NCBI RefSeq assembly: GCF_900182935.1
Contig: NZ_FXUE01000001.1
Span: 1-64,000, forward strand
DNA: 64,000 bases
From: Fibrobacter sp. UWB10
GTDB lineage: Bacteria; Fibrobacterota; Fibrobacteria; Fibrobacterales; Fibrobacteraceae
Direction of reading: 5' to 3'
Part shown: positions 25,416 through 34,052 of the stretch, in pieces
How positions within the stretch are numbered: position 1 is the stretch's first letter
Layout: each line of letters begins with the position of its first letter
Notes under the pieces: model-generated
The model's input: the letters and a program-made list of their open reading frames with translations, nothing else
The model's database searches: none
What the model was told of the DNA's origin: nothing
Made by a program: the position numbers and the translations under genes

Positions 25416-26966
25416 CTAGAACGCGAGTATAATGCCTGCCGTCAGGAGGCCCACGCCCAAAGCGCCAAGTCCAATGGCAACGCCACACTTGGTGTCACCG
25501 CTGTCATTCAACTTGTGGTTATCCTTAACCATCTGGCGAGTATCGTCGCTATCGAATGCAGACAAATTCTCATAAGCATGCTTTTTATCAGCAGCCTTGC
25601 TCCAATCGCGTTCTGCCAAGTACCACATGACACCACCGGCAATGAGCGGAACAATGGAACTCCACAAGAGTCCACGACCAATACGTCTCTGACCGCGTTC
25701 CTTGTTAAAGGCATTCTGTTCTTCGATAAATTCAAGATCATCAAGAACAGGCGTCATATCCACATACACCAGGTTCGGCATATACGGTTTGATTTCTGTA
25801 ATCACCGTAGTATCACGGTAACCCACCTTTCTAAAGTGAATGGTCGCCTTAACCTGAGGCTTGACATTATCCACAATGGCATCCGTCATATAATCAGGCA
25901 TCTTGTTCAACGAAGGATCCTGATTCACGTAGACTTCGGCCGCTTCAGGGTTCGAATTAAGCGTCAAGCGCGTCGAGGGACGAAGCACCGGAATCGTCAC
26001 CTTGTTTACGCTATCGGCATTAATCTTCACGACAGCAGAGCCCCACCATTCAACATCTTTCAAGACCTTCATCACCGAAATCGTGTACTTGCCCGGCTTG
26101 ATATTCTTGATTGTATCAGGAGCCACAATCTTCAGCGGAATACCGTTCACATACAAAGAGCAAGCTTCAGGTTCCGAAACCACCAGCAAGTTGGCCTTTC
26201 CCGGCGGATACAGTTCGATTGTTTCTTCGATAACCTTCACAATGGGAACGACATAATTCGAAAGCGAAAGGTCGATCATCACGTCGTCTTCCATATTATA
26301 AAGACGCTTCAATTCATACCTGAATATCTTAATATACGGGTTCTTCTTGGCTGCGGCGATACTGTCCTGGATTTCGCGGTCGCGGATTTCCTTTTCCACC
26401 TTCGCGATTTCTTCCATTTTCACACGCTTGTCTTCTTTAGCCATAGCGGTCGCAAGGTCGTCGTCGGCACCGTCATCTACCGGAGCCGCCTCAGCCTTGG
26501 TCGTATCGGCCTGAGCCGCCATCGAATCCTTGACCGCATCGGTCATAATGATATCGGCGGGTTTTGCGTTCAAATCAACTTCTTCATTTTCATCTTCAGT
26601 CAGTTCCACTTCCTGGCCGTTGCTTTCCTGCAAGGCAATAGCCTTTTTGTCGGCAAGGCGTTCCATGTGGCGCAATTCCGCTTCGGTCGGCTTCTTCAGG
26701 AAAACCGTATCGTTTTCAATTTTTACGAAAATGGCTTCGAGTTCCGAAGAATCCCCATTTACCCAATAACGGACAGGCACTTCACGCCATTTGGGGGCCT
26801 CGGATTCCGAAGATGCGGGAGCCACCTGCGACGAAGACGACATCACAGAAGAAGATACCGCCTGCACAGCCGAAGAGTCAACCTGCGTAGCAGGTGCAGC
26901 ATCGTCAGCAAAAGCAAAAACGCTCGCCAACGTAAAAAACGACGAAAAGAAAATTCGCTTAAACAT
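25416..26966 (-). CDS. PEGA-domain envelope protein
   Basis: A 516-residue exported protein: signal peptide to about residue 20 (ASVFAFADD), a Ser/Ala-rich linker, an acidic region (about 90-180), a charged helical stretch, two PEGA-like domains (LLVVSEPEACSLYVNG and LTLNSNPEAAEVYVNQD), then two hydrophobic segments near the C-terminus (LLWSSIVPLIAGGVMWYLA and VGLLTAGIILAF). PEGA domains are found in surface and S-layer-associated proteins. A role at the inner face of the envelope is inferred. No SD precedes the ATG; TATCTT sits 6 nt upstream. Confidence 0.78.
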   Translation of the reverse strand: MFKRIFFSSFFTLASVFAFADDAAPATQVDSSAVQAVSSSVMSSSSQVAPASSESEAPKWREVPVRYWVNGDSSELEAIFVKIENDTVFLKKPTEAELRHMERLADKKAIALQESNGQEVELTEDENEEVDLNAKPADIIMTDAVKDSMAAQADTTKAEAAPVDDGADDDLATAMAKEDKRVKMEEIAKVEKEIRDREIQDSIAAAKKNPYIKIFRYELKRLYNMEDDVMIDLSLSNYVVPIVKVIEETIELYPPGKANLLVVSEPEACSLYVNGIPLKIVAPDTIKNIKPGKYTISVMKVLKDVEWWGSAVVKINADSVNKVTIPVLRPSTRLTLNSNPEAAEVYVNQDPSLNKMPDYMTDAIVDNVKPQVKATIHFRKVGYRDTTVITEIKPYMPNLVYVDMTPVLDDLEFIEEQNAFNKERGQRRIGRGLLWSSIVPLIAGGVMWYLAERDWSKAADKKHAYENLSAFDSDDTRQMVKDNHKLNDSGDTKCGVAIGLGALGVGLLTAGIILAF

Positions 26967-27013
26967 ATTGTAAAGATAAATAAAAAATTGCAAAAAAGCT
27001 CTTTTTTATGCCG

Positions 27014-27775
27014 CTATTTTTGCTTCACGAGCTTTGCACAATAAATCGGGCCGCGTCCACCGGAGCGATCCGGCAGAATATGGACGCCTAATTCGGTACG
27101 GTCCGCGCCAGGAAGCAGATTTTCAATCATTTCGAAGCGCATGGCAGGCCTTTTTTTCAGGATTTTCTTGACGACATCGTCATTTTCCATCGGAGAAAGC
27201 GCACAAGTGCCATAAATAACGGTTCCACCCGGTTTCAAGGCATCTACAGCCGAAGCCAAGAGCGCCCCCTGCTCTACCGAAAGCCTTTTCACACGCTTTG
27301 CAGACCACACTTCCAAATGTGCCGGCGAATTCAGCACATGACGATCCGAAGAACAAGGCGCATCCAACAAAACCTTGTCAAAGCATTCTTTCTTATGAAG
27401 TCCAAACTTCATGCCGTCGTAACCCGTCACCTTAATCACGGAACGCCAGTTTTCGGGCAAAGAATTTTCAATCACATGCTGGAGCCTCAAGCGGCGATCC
27501 GGCGAACGGTCGTTGCTCTGCAAAGACCCTTCGCCTTTAAGCTGAGACGCAATCACGAGAGTCTTTCCACCCGGTGCCGCACACATGTCAAGCACATCGT
27601 CACCCGGTTCTACACCAAGAGCTTTCGCCGCAAAGACCGAAGCCTCATCCAAAAAATATGGTTCCAAGCCTTCACCAAAACGCAATTCCATTGCACAGCC
27701 TTCTCCCTTCAGGGATTCCAACAAGGCCGGCCAACGGTCACCAAAAAGCTTCTCGTAGTAGTCGAAAAATTCCAT
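27014..27775 (-). CDS. RsmB/NOP2/Sun-family RNA m5C methyltransferase
   Basis: A 253-residue class I methyltransferase. SAM site VLDMCAAPGGKTLVIA (near residue 60) and both catalytic cysteines are visible, in LLDAPCSSDRHV and IYGTCALSPMEND. It lacks the N-terminal NusB-like and PUA domains of RsmB/RsmF, so it is a minimal core like NSUN4-type enzymes; the RNA target (rRNA or tRNA) cannot be told. No SD; TATATT is 6 nt upstream of the ATG, so a leaderless mRNA is predicted. Confidence 0.88.
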   Translation of the reverse strand: MEFFDYYEKLFGDRWPALLESLKGEGCAMELRFGEGLEPYFLDEASVFAAKALGVEPGDDVLDMCAAPGGKTLVIASQLKGEGSLQSNDRSPDRRLRLQHVIENSLPENWRSVIKVTGYDGMKFGLHKKECFDKVLLDAPCSSDRHVLNSPAHLEVWSAKRVKRLSVEQGALLASAVDALKPGGTVIYGTCALSPMENDDVVKKILKKRPAMRFEMIENLLPGADRTELGVHILPDRSGGRGPIYCAKLVKQK

Positions 27776-27840
27776 AGTATAAATATAGTAGACAGTAGGA
27801 AGTTAGAAGTAGACTGTAATTAGTCGTAGCGACCTTATAA

Positions 27841-27877
27841 AAAAAACTCTCTGCTCTGGGGTAAGAGCAAAGAGTTA
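27841..27877 (-). terminator. Terminator of tRNA-Gln
   Basis: On the minus strand AACTCT-TT-GCTCT pairs with AGAGC-AG-AGAGTT, followed by eight T residues. It lies 6 nt past the tRNA. Confidence 0.9.
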
Positions 27878-27882
27878 TATCG

Positions 27883-27953
27883 TTGAGCTACCAGGATTCG
27901 AACCTAGACAAACAGAGTCAGAATCTGTTGTGCTACCATTACACCATAGCTCA
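27883..27953 (-). tRNA. tRNA-Gln (anticodon CTG)
   Basis: The minus strand folds into a full cloverleaf: acceptor TGAGCTA/TAGCTCA with discriminator A, D arm GTGT-AATGGTA-GCAC, anticodon stem ACAGA/TCTGT with loop TTCTGAC (CTG reads CAG codons), and T arm with GGTTCGAATCC. Length is 71 nt. The 3' CCA is not encoded. Its aminoacyl-tRNA synthetase glnS is at 43445. Confidence 0.93.
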
Positions 27954-27964
27954 ATGCGCCCCCA

Positions 27965-27993
27965 AAGTTAGTAAAAGAATTTCACCTCGGCAA
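27965..27993 (-). promoter_or_regulatory. Promoter of tRNA-Gln
   Basis: On the minus strand TTGCCG, a 17-nt spacer and TAACTT lie just ahead of the tRNA 5' end. The -10 fits the TAnnTT form seen elsewhere in the window. Confidence 0.6.
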
Positions 27994-27997
27994 GGGG

Positions 27998-29389
27998 TTA
28001 TTTAAAAATATTTTGAGAAGGAGGCGTATAAGTCATCCATTGTTGCTGTTGCACGGCTCCTTCAGGCAAAGTTACCGGAGTCAGTGTTACATAATAATGC
28101 AATGCGATATCCGATTTGCGCAAAGTAGACATCACCTTCGGATCTCCAGAATAGAGAACCACCTGTTGTTCGCCCATGGGCAAATCCGAAAGCATCAACA
28201 TATTGCAAGTCACATCGCGAACAAAATGAGACGTACCCTTGATTCCCACGACAACGCTATTCACCATGCAATTGCTAGACTGAGTAGTATCTTCGCGATC
28301 GATTACCAAGGAAACTCCGCTCACCAATGTGGCCGGACGAGTAAGTTTCACTTCACCCACTTTCAGGGTGTCCTTCAAGTTCTTGATTTCCTTTACGGTC
28401 AGGTAACGGGAAACGCCTTCCTGAGTCACGAGGTCATCTTGCAACTTGCGGAATTCAATTCTAAAGGAATCACCCGGCAGAGAATCCGGAAGCGGCAACC
28501 ACCAGCGACCAAGACTGTCAGTCGTGGTCTGAGCCACAAACTGCATTGAATCACCTTCGGTAAAGTTGAAGCCATAAATATCCTTAATGGTCATCACTTC
28601 GACATCGGCGCAAGGATTACCATTCTTGCAAAGAACCGTACCCGAAAGGCGGGCCACATTCTTCGCTTCCTTTTCAGATTCCTTGATCAAGGAATCAGCT
28701 TCCGACGTCGTACTCCAGACAATCGGACCCGAATTAACGGAGTCGCCCGACTTAATCTTTCCAAGATCAAGAGTACGGTAGATAAGGCTATCGGCAAAAC
28801 CAAGAGACTGCATGCGAGCAACCATCATAGAATCGCCCGGGAAAATTTCCATGGACCATTCACCTTCAGGCACCAGCATCGAGAAGCTGTCGGCAGCGAA
28901 CACGTCGTTGCAGAACGGCGTTCCCGAAAGGCATGTCATAAAGTGGCCACCCACAGAAACTGCAGAATCTTCCACTTCTTCAAAATAGAGCACACTGCTG
29001 ACAACTGCAGCCTTCGCAAGCTGAATGCTGTCGTAGGCCTTTGCCTTCAACGTCGTGCGCGGCAAGTAGAACACTTCGATTGCCGATGTATCAATAACAG
29101 CCAGCTGGAAGGTATCCGACAATGCAGAATCGAAAGCGTACACGCCATTGGAATCTGTCACGACTTCGATCTGTTCAGGAATATGCAGAACGCTATCGTA
29201 AACAGCCATGCGGGCCATACGGACCATGGCTTCCGAGGCAGGAGATCCATCTACGCGAAGCACCACACCCGACACAGCAACCGTATTGCCTGTATCCGTC
29301 ACGGTACCGGCGACCTTTTCGTTACTGCAACCAATCAAGGCAACCGCAAACGAGGCTAGGCAAGCTAACAATGAAAATTTCTTGCTCAT
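27998..29389 (-). CDS. Lipoprotein with carboxypeptidase-regulatory-like domains
   Basis: A 463-residue lipoprotein (lipobox ALIGCSNEK near residue 21). At least two beta-sandwich modules resemble carboxypeptidase regulatory-like domains: VSGVVLRVDGSPASEAMVRM... with VTDSNGVYAFDS, and ARLSGTVLCKNGNPCADVEV... with TTDSLGRWWLPLPDS. Such domains occur in surface proteins, and no enzymatic domain is seen. The ATG overlaps the TGA of the TIGR02147 gene (ATGA), with an embedded GAGGAGG SD, so the two are translationally coupled. Confidence 0.8.
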   Translation of the reverse strand: MSKKFSLLACLASFAVALIGCSNEKVAGTVTDTGNTVAVSGVVLRVDGSPASEAMVRMARMAVYDSVLHIPEQIEVVTDSNGVYAFDSALSDTFQLAVIDTSAIEVFYLPRTTLKAKAYDSIQLAKAAVVSSVLYFEEVEDSAVSVGGHFMTCLSGTPFCNDVFAADSFSMLVPEGEWSMEIFPGDSMMVARMQSLGFADSLIYRTLDLGKIKSGDSVNSGPIVWSTTSEADSLIKESEKEAKNVARLSGTVLCKNGNPCADVEVMTIKDIYGFNFTEGDSMQFVAQTTTDSLGRWWLPLPDSLPGDSFRIEFRKLQDDLVTQEGVSRYLTVKEIKNLKDTLKVGEVKLTRPATLVSGVSLVIDREDTTQSSNCMVNSVVVGIKGTSHFVRDVTCNMLMLSDLPMGEQQVVLYSGDPKVMSTLRKSDIALHYYVTLTPVTLPEGAVQQQQWMTYTPPSQNIFK

Positions 29390-30237
29390 TCTTCCTCCTC
29401 TGTTTCTGGCGGCAGATCCACCTTTTCCTTACTCAGCGGGAAAAACTGGATATTCATCTGGCACACCATGGTTTCACCTTCGTCCGAACGGATAATGTCA
29501 ACCACTTCCTTACGGAACAAATCAATCTTACTAATGATGCGTTCGAGCCCTTCAGCAGAAACGCTCATCGTCATACAAGATACATTTCTACGTTCGGTAC
29601 TGTAATGGTCAAGGGCGTCTTTACCCAAATCCATCATCTGTTTCTGGAACTGGTGAACAAAGAGCGACGAAATTTCGGAGCCGCTAAAGATAGCCTTGTT
29701 CACGGAACGATAGAATCCCTTTTCGTCCAGTTCAATCAACTGCATCGACAAAAGCAACTGAATCGCTTGCTTTGCCTGCGGAAGAGAAATGCGCGGGTTC
29801 AGGAACAAAGCGAGTTCCTGAATATTCTTCGGGCCCACATTCAAGACGGACAACGCCTCGCGGACCGCCACGTAATACCACTTACTGTAGTATTCCTGCT
29901 GGCTCTTGGTCAAAGACTTGATAGCGCTCGGGAGAAGCGCCGACATCTGTTCGAAGATTGCCTGCTTAGACGCCGGCGTAGTGGCATGCGTGAAGTCCAC
30001 CATCAGCGTGAAGTAGCGACCTTCCTTTTCATTCAGGCCTAGAGCCGCAATAAACTTGGGCAACATCTGAGGCGTAAGCGACTTGCGCCCGCGGACCAAG
30101 TCCAAATAAAAGCCCGACGAGGAATACCCCGCCTTCTTAGCAAAGGACCTGTAAGAAAAGTATCGCTGCACAGACTTACGGTAGTCGTAGTAGTCCTGCA
30201 GGAACTTTCGATAGTTGTAGTAAGCGTATACGTTCAT
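29386..30237 (-). CDS. TIGR02147/DUF4423 family protein (Fibrobacter-type)
   Basis: A 283-residue cytoplasmic protein with the family's N-terminus (YYNYRKFLQDYYDYRK), a helix-turn-helix-like YFSYRSFAKKAGYSSSGFYLDLVRGRKSLT, and KSQQEYYSKWYYVAVREAL. The family is greatly expanded in Fibrobacter and its members are often next to lipoprotein or paralogous-surface-protein genes, as here. The HTH-like N-terminus suggests a regulator, which is inference. The ATG at 30237 is preferred over ATG 30243 because the family starts at this point and TATATT lies 7 nt upstream; no SD exists. Confidence 0.88.
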   Translation of the reverse strand: MNVYAYYNYRKFLQDYYDYRKSVQRYFSYRSFAKKAGYSSSGFYLDLVRGRKSLTPQMLPKFIAALGLNEKEGRYFTLMVDFTHATTPASKQAIFEQMSALLPSAIKSLTKSQQEYYSKWYYVAVREALSVLNVGPKNIQELALFLNPRISLPQAKQAIQLLLSMQLIELDEKGFYRSVNKAIFSGSEISSLFVHQFQKQMMDLGKDALDHYSTERRNVSCMTMSVSAEGLERIISKIDLFRKEVVDIIRSDEGETMVCQMNIQFFPLSKEKVDLPPETEEEE

Positions 30238-30379
30238 CGCCATAAATATAATTTTTTTGTCAAATTTTGGGAACACTCTTTTTTCTTACAAGAAGCCATA
30301 ATTGCGTTAATTTTTGTTAAAAGAACAATTCGAGAACACTTTTGAAAAAAAAGGTGATACGCTTGCCGATTTTTTTAGA

Positions 30380-30446
30380 TATATTCAAGGAACACCCAAT
30401 CCCATCCTTTGGACTTTCGTCTGGAACCAGGCGAAAGTCCTTTTTC
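30380..30446 (+). ncRNA. Candidate small RNA (orphan promoter plus terminator)
   Basis: A TATATT -10-like hexamer (30380-30385) is followed, 26 nt later, by a strong terminator. GGACTTTCG pairs with CGAAAGTCC, and CTGG with CCAG, around AA (30411-30440), then TTTTT. No + strand gene lies upstream within 260 nt, because the TIGR02147 gene is divergent. A transcript of roughly 50 nt starting near 30393 is predicted. The gene at 30500 has its own -10. Confidence 0.45.
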
Positions 30447-30486
30447 GTTAATCAATCTTTTACTTCTTTACAAGCCATTCATTTTC

Positions 30487-30492
30487 TAAATT
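30487..30492 (+). promoter_or_regulatory. -10 hexamer 7 nt before a start codon
   Basis: TAAATT in ATTTTCTAAATTT, the same 13-mer as before metX-metW, lies 7 nt before the ATG at 30500. No SD is present. Confidence 0.5.
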
Positions 30493-30499
30493 TGGCGCC

Positions 30500-31303
30500 A
30501 TGAACAATATTTCGGAGAAAATCATACACTTCTTTAGGGATTCCGCTTTCAAGCTTTTACGCTTTGTAGGCATATTAGCAGTTATATATATTAGTATGGT
30601 ATTCTATCTCGCTCTCACCGAACGAAGGAATGCTTTCCCGCGAGCAATTTATCACAAAGAAGCAAACGAAGCAATTCAAGGCAAGGCGAAAACTCTCACT
30701 TGTACCCTTGAAGACGGAACCGTTCTCAACGGATTCACTCTTGGAAACGAGAACGCACCGGTCATGCTCTACTATCCCGAAGCCGACGAAGACGCTGCCC
30801 AATTTTTGGCACAGGTCGATACACTCTCTGACATAAACATTGTCACGTTCAACTACCGAGGCTCTGCTCAGAATAAAGGAACGCCCAGCGAAGAAACCTT
30901 CGCACAAGACGCAAGGCATATTGCAGAATGCGCAGCCCAGGTAAATGGCAGGGCACCGCAAATCCTTGTGGGACGCGGCATGGGAGCGATTTCAGCAATT
31001 AATCAATACTCAAATAACGAACAAATTATCCTAATCGATCCAATCTTTGATATTGCCGATGCAATCCATCAAAAATACGGATTCATGTATCCCAAATTCT
31101 TGGTTCGTACAAATTTCATGGTAGACACAGACAAGCTAAAAAGCACTCAAAATAACATAACTGTAATCTTTGACAAGAAAAATCTTGAGTCCAGAACAAG
31201 GTTAGAATATTCCAAATTGGAAGGCTCAAAATTTTTTGTTCGAAATGGAGAGTCTTTAAAAAAAGTGCTTTTTTTAGCGTTTAAAGGCAATTTATCTCCA
31301 TAA
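30500..31303 (+). CDS. Membrane-anchored alpha/beta-hydrolase-fold protein lacking the nucleophile
   Basis: A 267-residue protein with a transmembrane segment at about residues 18-38 and an alpha/beta-hydrolase-like core: ENAPVMLYYPEADEDA, NIVTFNYRGSAQNKGTP (the oxyanion/strand 4 region), then the elbow. The elbow reads GRGMG with Gly160 where a catalytic Ser is expected in GxSxG. An Asp follows strand 7 (ITVIFDKK), but no catalytic His is evident near the C-terminus. A non-enzymatic role is likely. It has no SD and a predicted leaderless start. Confidence 0.72.
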   Translation: MNNISEKIIHFFRDSAFKLLRFVGILAVIYISMVFYLALTERRNAFPRAIYHKEANEAIQGKAKTLTCTLEDGTVLNGFTLGNENAPVMLYYPEADEDAAQFLAQVDTLSDINIVTFNYRGSAQNKGTPSEETFAQDARHIAECAAQVNGRAPQILVGRGMGAISAINQYSNNEQIILIDPIFDIADAIHQKYGFMYPKFLVRTNFMVDTDKLKSTQNNITVIFDKKNLESRTRLEYSKLEGSKFFVRNGESLKKVLFLAFKGNLSP

Positions 31304-31447
31304 AATCGGACAAACTCTATGTGCATTTCCGCACAAAAAAAACTTTTTGGGAACAGAATTTAGTGCTTTTTTTCTTATCGGCATTGAATTTATTTACGAA
31401 AATTATTAGTTTACCAAGAAAACCACAAATAAACAAAAGAGGTGTTT

Positions 31448-32194
31448 ATGGAAACAATCATTGTAAAAATGGATATACGCGGTTTTCTGCGTTTTCCCAA
31501 TCAGGCCATCAAGACGATGAAACTCGACAAGATGGCTAAGCAAGAATCCTCCAAGAAGGGCGAAGTCATCGAGATCGGTCCTTATGCCGACATTGAAGTC
31601 GACCCCGTGGGCAAGCGAGTCGCAATCACGCCCACCAAAGAAGCCAAGACGACATCATTCCGTTTTATCGTCGGCGTCAACTCTACCAAATCTAAATTCC
31701 TTTATTTCAAGGGCGCTCTGAACGCCATTGGCGAAAAAATTGTTACCGGTCCGTACGAACTCGAAAAAGACGGCAACAAGTACATTTTCACAAGCAAGAA
31801 CTCCACCAAGAAAAAAGGCCCGTGGAAGCTGATTGCTTGCCGTAACTCCATTGCTAACAAGACCATGCTTTCGATCGATTCTCGCGGCACGATTATTTTC
31901 GACCGCAAGACTAGAGATGCCGTGAACACCCAGGTGAACAAGACCATGATCGCTGATTACGATCGCGCCAAGAAGGTCTTCAAGCTCTCCTTCAGCAAGG
32001 ACAAGGGCTTTATCAATGTGCGCACCATCGCTAGCCACGCTAACGCTTCCTTCATGGGCACCTTCTCTTCGCACGGACTCGCCCTCCCCAAGCAGAGCTT
32101 CCGTACCGAATGTAAGGTCGAAGGCAAGACGATTACTTTCAGCGTTGCCTCGCTGGTAGCCGAACAGAAAGCGGCTGAAAAAACCAAGAAGTAA
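31448..32194 (+). CDS. Basic protein of unknown function
   Basis: A 248-residue protein, rich in Lys, without signal peptide or membrane segment. The body reads as alternating beta-strands (VIEIGPYADIEVDPVGKRVAITP, GKTITFSVASLVAEQ) with a repeated FKLSF/FRFIV pattern and a C-terminal Lys-rich tail. No family was recognised. The ATG at 31448 has an AGAGGTG SD; a GTG 6 nt upstream is less likely. Codon use is like that of the neighbouring highly expressed-type genes. It is followed by the small membrane-protein gene after 16 nt. Confidence 0.65.
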   Translation: METIIVKMDIRGFLRFPNQAIKTMKLDKMAKQESSKKGEVIEIGPYADIEVDPVGKRVAITPTKEAKTTSFRFIVGVNSTKSKFLYFKGALNAIGEKIVTGPYELEKDGNKYIFTSKNSTKKKGPWKLIACRNSIANKTMLSIDSRGTIIFDRKTRDAVNTQVNKTMIADYDRAKKVFKLSFSKDKGFINVRTIASHANASFMGTFSSHGLALPKQSFRTECKVEGKTITFSVASLVAEQKAAEKTKK

Positions 32195-32210
32195 TTAGTC
32201 GGAGTATCCT

Positions 32211-32663
32211 ATGATCGACATTCTCAAGTTGTTCTATACGACGCACTATAATTTGGGTGCATTGGCAATTCTTTTCGTATTCCTTTTAATCTTCTTTTTA
32301 ACCAAGAAAAATTATAAGGGAGCGATTATTGTCGTCATCATTCTTATAGTCTATAATGTCGGCATTTATAAAAGAACCGAAGGCAAGTCCTGGACCATCG
32401 AAATCGATCCTCCTGCAGCGACTCCGAACGAATACGGAACCTACAACGAGCCCGAACCGATCAAGATGACATTCTCCGCTACCCCGGAGAAATGGACCAT
32501 TACCGATTCAAAAGGTGAAACCCACCATTGGTGTTGGCTAGACGCCCTTTGGGATCAATTCGCAAATACTGACATTGTCGCCTGGATTTGGGGCGAAAAT
32601 GCCAGCAAGAAGATGATGAAGTCAACGGAAACTCGCGCAAACAGCGCCGGAACCCAAGATTAA
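32211..32663 (+). CDS. Small membrane protein of unknown function
   Basis: A 150-residue protein with two adjacent transmembrane segments (about residues 11-26 and 32-47), then a soluble C-terminal region with Trp residues (TIEIDPPAATPNEYGTYNEP, HHWCWLDALWDQFAN). A CGGAG SD precedes the ATG. No family was recognised. It ends with a 4-nt overlap with the convergent lpxH. Confidence 0.65.
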   Translation: MIDILKLFYTTHYNLGALAILFVFLLIFFLTKKNYKGAIIVVIILIVYNVGIYKRTEGKSWTIEIDPPAATPNEYGTYNEPEPIKMTFSATPEKWTITDSKGETHHWCWLDALWDQFANTDIVAWIWGENASKKMMKSTETRANSAGTQD

Positions 32664-33385
32664 TCATCGAAATTCAGAATATCAAGCTCACCTGCTTCCA
32701 TACGGAGGTAGGTGAGTTTTTTTATCCATTCTCCCGACGACGCAACAATGCCATTTTCGACATTCCAAATGCCCGAAACATGATGATGGCCAATCACACA
32801 ATATTGGCTATCCGTTTTCTTGAGCATTTTATTGGCCCATTGCAAGTATTCATCCATCTTAATAACGCGGGACTCGCCCACCTTACGACTGTTACGACCC
32901 ACAAAACGGGCAAGAGCCATCCCCCAATCCGGATGGATTTGACGAAACAAGAATCGGTTCAGCGGGAAATCAAGCACTCGACGGAATAACCGGTAACCGA
33001 AGTCAGACTTGGCAACGCCATCGCCATGACGGAAATAAAGCCTTTTTCCTTGAATTTCAAGAACCAAATCCTTATGGGTCTGCACTCCTATGGATTTCGG
33101 GAAAAAATCGCCATAAGCAAAATCATGATTTCCTTGAATCAAATGAACTTCACAGCCCGATTTCACCAATTCGCGCAATGCAAAAAACAAATCAAAATGG
33201 TTACGGCACACATAATCGTTGTACTCGTACCAAAATTCGAACAAATCGCCCACAATCACCAAATGCGAAGCATGCCCCTTGATAGATTCCAGGAATCGAA
33301 CTAAGGCTTGCTCACGATTAGGCACAGAGCCCGGCGGGTTTACCCCAAGGTGCGCATCAGATAAAAAATATGCAGGCAGAGACAT
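32660..33385 (-). CDS. lpxH: UDP-2,3-diacylglucosamine pyrophosphatase (LpxH-like)
   Basis: A 241-residue calcineurin-type metallophosphatase with all metal motifs in order: SDAHLG (residues 9-14), GDLFEFW, GNHDF, RHGDG and GHHHV. LpxH removes UMP from UDP-diacylglucosamine in lipid A synthesis at the inner membrane; the F-W after GDL and the Arg-rich middle part fit LpxH/LpxH2. The ATG at 33385 starts the conserved core; the frame extends upstream without family similarity. TATATT lies 8 nt before it, with no SD. It is divergent from the lipoprotein gene at 33475. Confidence 0.87.
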   Translation of the reverse strand: MSLPAYFLSDAHLGVNPPGSVPNREQALVRFLESIKGHASHLVIVGDLFEFWYEYNDYVCRNHFDLFFALRELVKSGCEVHLIQGNHDFAYGDFFPKSIGVQTHKDLVLEIQGKRLYFRHGDGVAKSDFGYRLFRRVLDFPLNRFLFRQIHPDWGMALARFVGRNSRKVGESRVIKMDEYLQWANKMLKKTDSQYCVIGHHHVSGIWNVENGIVASSGEWIKKLTYLRMEAGELDILNFDD

Positions 33386-33474
33386 CGAGAATGAATATAG
33401 AAAACTATAATAAATGAGGAATGCGAGATGAGAGAGGAGTAATTGCACTTTGCACGAGTTTGTTATATTTTGTG

Positions 33475-34050
33475 ATGATGAGATGGATTCATGCAAAATT
33501 TGCGGTCCTTGCGGCAATTACCACCATCTGTGGCGAACTTTTCACGGGTTGCTCCATCGGCCTCACCAAATACGACCTACAAGAATACCCGAAAACAATT
33601 CCCTTTTTTGAACCGATTACACTTACTTTCGGCGAAAAAACGGTTTATCTGGACACGAATCTGCAAAGAGCGTACTCTTTTGCGGTAGATTCCGCAAGCT
33701 ACCCCATGGAATCCTGCCGCGGAGTAGCACATATCGACGCCTCCGTCACTCCCGATGACGAACCCAGCGCATGGAATATCGGAGCAGCAATCATTCCCTT
33801 CTGGCCAATGCTTCCTGTAAGCGAAACATGGCATTACCACATGGAAGCCCGAATTTTCTGCCACGGAGCATTAACCTTCAAAGTGGAATTCGATGAAAGC
33901 GAGCATGTAAAAGCATTCTGGTACGGACGTATGCGCGCAGACCTCGTAAACGACGCCTCCCAAGAAATGCACCGCAAGCTCTTGGAACGCCTTAAATTTG
34001 AAACCCGCCTCGTCCGAAATACTGACCTAAATCTGGCACAGGATTTTTAG
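33475..34050 (+). CDS. Small lipoprotein of unknown function
   Basis: A 191-residue lipoprotein with signal MMRWIHAKFAVLAAITTICGELFTGCS (Cys near residue 26). The mature part is beta-rich with no recognised domain. Two adjacent ATGs (33475, 33478) follow a TATATT hexamer by 5 and 8 nt and no SD is present, so either could be a leaderless start. The upstream open frame in the same phase would place the signal peptide internally and is rejected. rsmI follows after 2 nt. Confidence 0.7.
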   Translation: MMRWIHAKFAVLAAITTICGELFTGCSIGLTKYDLQEYPKTIPFFEPITLTFGEKTVYLDTNLQRAYSFAVDSASYPMESCRGVAHIDASVTPDDEPSAWNIGAAIIPFWPMLPVSETWHYHMEARIFCHGALTFKVEFDESEHVKAFWYGRMRADLVNDASQEMHRKLLERLKFETRLVRNTDLNLAQDF

Positions 34051-34052
34051 CT

